From: Micrococcales bacterium | Lineage (GTDB): Bacteria; Actinomycetota; Actinomycetes; Actinomycetales; Microbacteriaceae | NCBI GenBank assembly: GCA_947448975.1 | Contig: CANFPR010000044.1 | Coordinates: 1-7,271, forward strand | Length of the DNA stretch: 7,271 nt | Reading direction: 5' to 3' | Part shown: positions 6,009 to 7,271 of the stretch, in pieces | Numbering within the stretch: position 1 is the stretch's first letter | Layout of the letters: each line of letters starts with the position of its first letter | Notes under the pieces: model-generated | The model's database searches: none | Told to the model about the DNA's origin: nothing | What the model saw: only the letters and a program-made list of their open reading frames with translations | Position numbers and translations under genes: made by a program

Positions 6009-6910
6009 TGAGCGAAGACGCTCCAATTCGTTCGCGAACCGATCGCAGCGAAGACGGCAGCACCCGCGATTTGCGTTACCCGCCACTGCCCGAACCGCTA
6101 GAGGTTGGCACCTACGACAATCACACGCACTTTGATTTTGCCGACGGTGAGAACCCGCTGACCCCTACCGAGCAACTCGATCTTGCTAATCAGGCGGGAA
6201 TCATGGGGGTGGTTCAGGTGGGAGTAACACTCGAGTCTTCGAAATGGTCGGCACGTTTGGCAGCCAAAGAACCGAGAGTTTTGGCAGCCGTTGCTCTGCA
6301 CCCAAACGAAGCGCCACTTTATGAAACCCTCGAAAAGCTCGAGGCAGCTATCGCAGACATCGAAGAACTCGCAGCTGAGCCTCGAGTGCGCGCCATTGGC
6401 GAGACCGGTCTCGACTTTTTTCGAACCGAAGGAAACGACTCCCTGCAGTTGCAGCAATTGTCGTTCGAAGAGCACATTCGCATTGCAAAAGAAAACGACA
6501 TCGCCCTAATGATTCACGACCGCGAGGCGCACGACCAAGTGGTTGAAACACTCCTTAGGGTTGGTGCGCCAAGCAAGGTTGTTCTGCACTGTTTCTCTGG
6601 AGACCTAGAGTTTGCCAAGATTTGCGCTGCAAACGGCTGGTACATGTCTTTTGCAGGAACCATCACCATCAAGCGAAACCAGCACCTGCGCGATGCTCTG
6701 GAATATGCTCCGGCCGAATTGCTGTTGGTCGAAACCGACGCCCCGTTTTTAACCCCGGAGCCTTACCGCGGCCGCCCGAACGCATCGTATTTGGTGCCCA
6801 TCACGGTTAGAAAAATGGCCGAGGTTAGGGGAGTTGACGTCAATGAATTGGCGGCGCAGCTAACCGCTAACACCGAACGCGTTTATGGTTCGTGGAGCGA
6901 GGGTCTCTGA
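6008..6910 (+). CDS. tatD: TatD-family metal-dependent hydrolase (DNase)
   Basis: TatD enzymes are cytosolic amidohydrolase-fold nucleases with a two-metal centre; studied members act as 3'-5' exonucleases or DNases. Nothing here points to twin-arginine transport despite the name. Of 300 residues, the metal ligands are all visible: His39 and His41 (DNHTHFD), Glu132 (GETGLDFF), His170 (LMIHDREA), His194 (LHCFSGD) and Asp244 (VETDAPFLTP). His99 stands in the usual ALHPNE segment. The core begins near residue 35, so there is a 33-residue hydrophilic extension containing YPPLPEPL, a feature I recall from actinobacterial homologues. The ATG shares one base with the metG stop and has GAAGG six bases upstream, which argues that the extension is real. 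The gene ends in TGATG, shared with rsmA, so metG, tatD and rsmA form one translationally coupled unit. Confidence 0.96.
   Translation: MSEDAPIRSRTDRSEDGSTRDLRYPPLPEPLEVGTYDNHTHFDFADGENPLTPTEQLDLANQAGIMGVVQVGVTLESSKWSARLAAKEPRVLAAVALHPNEAPLYETLEKLEAAIADIEELAAEPRVRAIGETGLDFFRTEGNDSLQLQQLSFEEHIRIAKENDIALMIHDREAHDQVVETLLRVGAPSKVVLHCFSGDLEFAKICAANGWYMSFAGTITIKRNQHLRDALEYAPAELLLVETDAPFLTPEPYRGRPNASYLVPITVRKMAEVRGVDVNELAAQLTANTERVYGSWSEGL
6899..6903 (+). promoter_or_regulatory. Shine-Dalgarno site of rsmA
   Basis: GAGGG lies six bases (TCTCTG) before the ATG at 6910, inside the last codons of tatD. It confirms the rsmA start that overlaps the tatD stop by one base. Confidence 0.7.
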
Positions 6911-7271
6911 TGGTCGAACTTCTAGGTGGCAACGATGTGCGCGAGCTTGCGGCAAGGCTCGACGTGGTGCCAACCAAAAAACTTGGGCAAAACTTTGTTA
7001 CCGACCCCAACACGATTAGGCGCATCGTTGGCGCTGCCAAGCTGAGCGGTGCAGAAAACGTGGTCGAAATCGGGCCGGGTTTGGGCTCACTCACACTTGG
7101 CTTGCTCGAGGTGGCCAAGAGCGTCACAGCAGTTGAGATCGATCGGCGAATGGCGGCTGCTCTAGAACAAACCATTGCCAAGCGTGCGCCAGGCACAAAC
7201 TTCACCCTCGTCACTCACGACGCGATGACCCTCGAATCGCTGCCAACCCCACCCGATGCTCTCGTGGCCAA
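6910..7271 (+). CDS. rsmA: 16S rRNA dimethyladenosine transferase, 3' end beyond the window
   Basis: RsmA (KsgA) dimethylates adenines 1518 and 1519 of 16S rRNA late in 30S subunit maturation, using S-adenosylmethionine; its loss gives kasugamycin resistance in other bacteria. About 120 of the expected 270-290 residues are present. Visible are the N-terminal substrate motif KKLGQNF (23-29), the SAM-binding loop VEIGPGLGSLT (52-62), the acidic end of strand 2 in AVEIDRRM (74-81, Glu76) and the HDAM stretch (103-106). The window stops at LVA plus a partial codon, exactly where the catalytic NLPY motif should begin, so the catalytic motif itself cannot be checked. The ATG at 6910 is preceded by GAGGG and overlaps the tatD stop (TGATG). 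In related genomes ispE usually follows. Confidence 0.97.
   Translation, partial: MVELLGGNDVRELAARLDVVPTKKLGQNFVTDPNTIRRIVGAAKLSGAENVVEIGPGLGSLTLGLLEVAKSVTAVEIDRRMAAALEQTIAKRAPGTNFTLVTHDAMTLESLPTPPDALVA

Noticed and set aside
1..7271. Insertion sequences, CRISPR repeats, tRNA or rRNA genes, integrases
   Set aside because: None was seen on either strand; the window is filled by eight intact or edge-cut genes with gaps of at most 31 bp.

Overview
The window is almost wall-to-wall coding DNA from a bacterium, most likely an actinobacterium. The evidence is a GT39 protein O-mannosyltransferase of the actinobacterial type (ending WLPSWI) placed head-to-head with rsmI, followed by metG-tatD-rsmA. 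This order matches a neighbourhood known from mycobacteria and their relatives. Base composition looks mid-50s % GC by eye, low for an actinobacterium, and the gaps are very short. Both fit a streamlined Microbacteriaceae-like (Luna-type) genome, but that placement is inference from gene order and composition, not a database match.

Layout. The minus-strand half (1-3535) reads, in transcription order: pmt (protein mannosyltransferase, 3535-2042), an MFS transporter (2010-838), a YciI-family protein (838-554) and an aldo/keto reductase (557 to the window edge, 3' end missing). The plus-strand half (3565-7271) reads rsmI (3565-4380), metG (4407-6008), tatD (6008-6910) and rsmA/ksgA (6910 to the window edge, 3' end missing). 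No gene-free stretch exceeds 31 bp. No RNA gene, mobile element, CRISPR array or convincing terminator was seen.

Functions. The plus-strand block is a translation set: RsmI and RsmA both methylate 16S rRNA near the decoding centre/P site, MetG charges methionine tRNA, and TatD is a metal-dependent nuclease usually found beside it. In the minus block, only Pmt has a clear envelope role (O-mannosylation of exported proteins). The MFS-YciI-reductase trio is tightly packed and probably co-translated, but its shared purpose is not evident.

Expression logic is the most distinctive feature. Genes following an upstream gene by a 1-4 nt overlap (yciI, the reductase, tatD, rsmA) each have a Shine-Dalgarno sequence. 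The four genes preceded by a gap (pmt, MFS, rsmI, metG) lack a well-placed one and instead carry a -10-like hexamer 5-6 nt before the start codon, the arrangement expected for leaderless transcripts. The 29-bp gap between the two GTG starts of pmt and rsmI would hold two interleaved divergent promoters. I found no strong case for a wholly novel system; the expression architecture, an apparent absence of rpfB between tatD and rsmA, and a hairpin over the reductase start are the points worth following.
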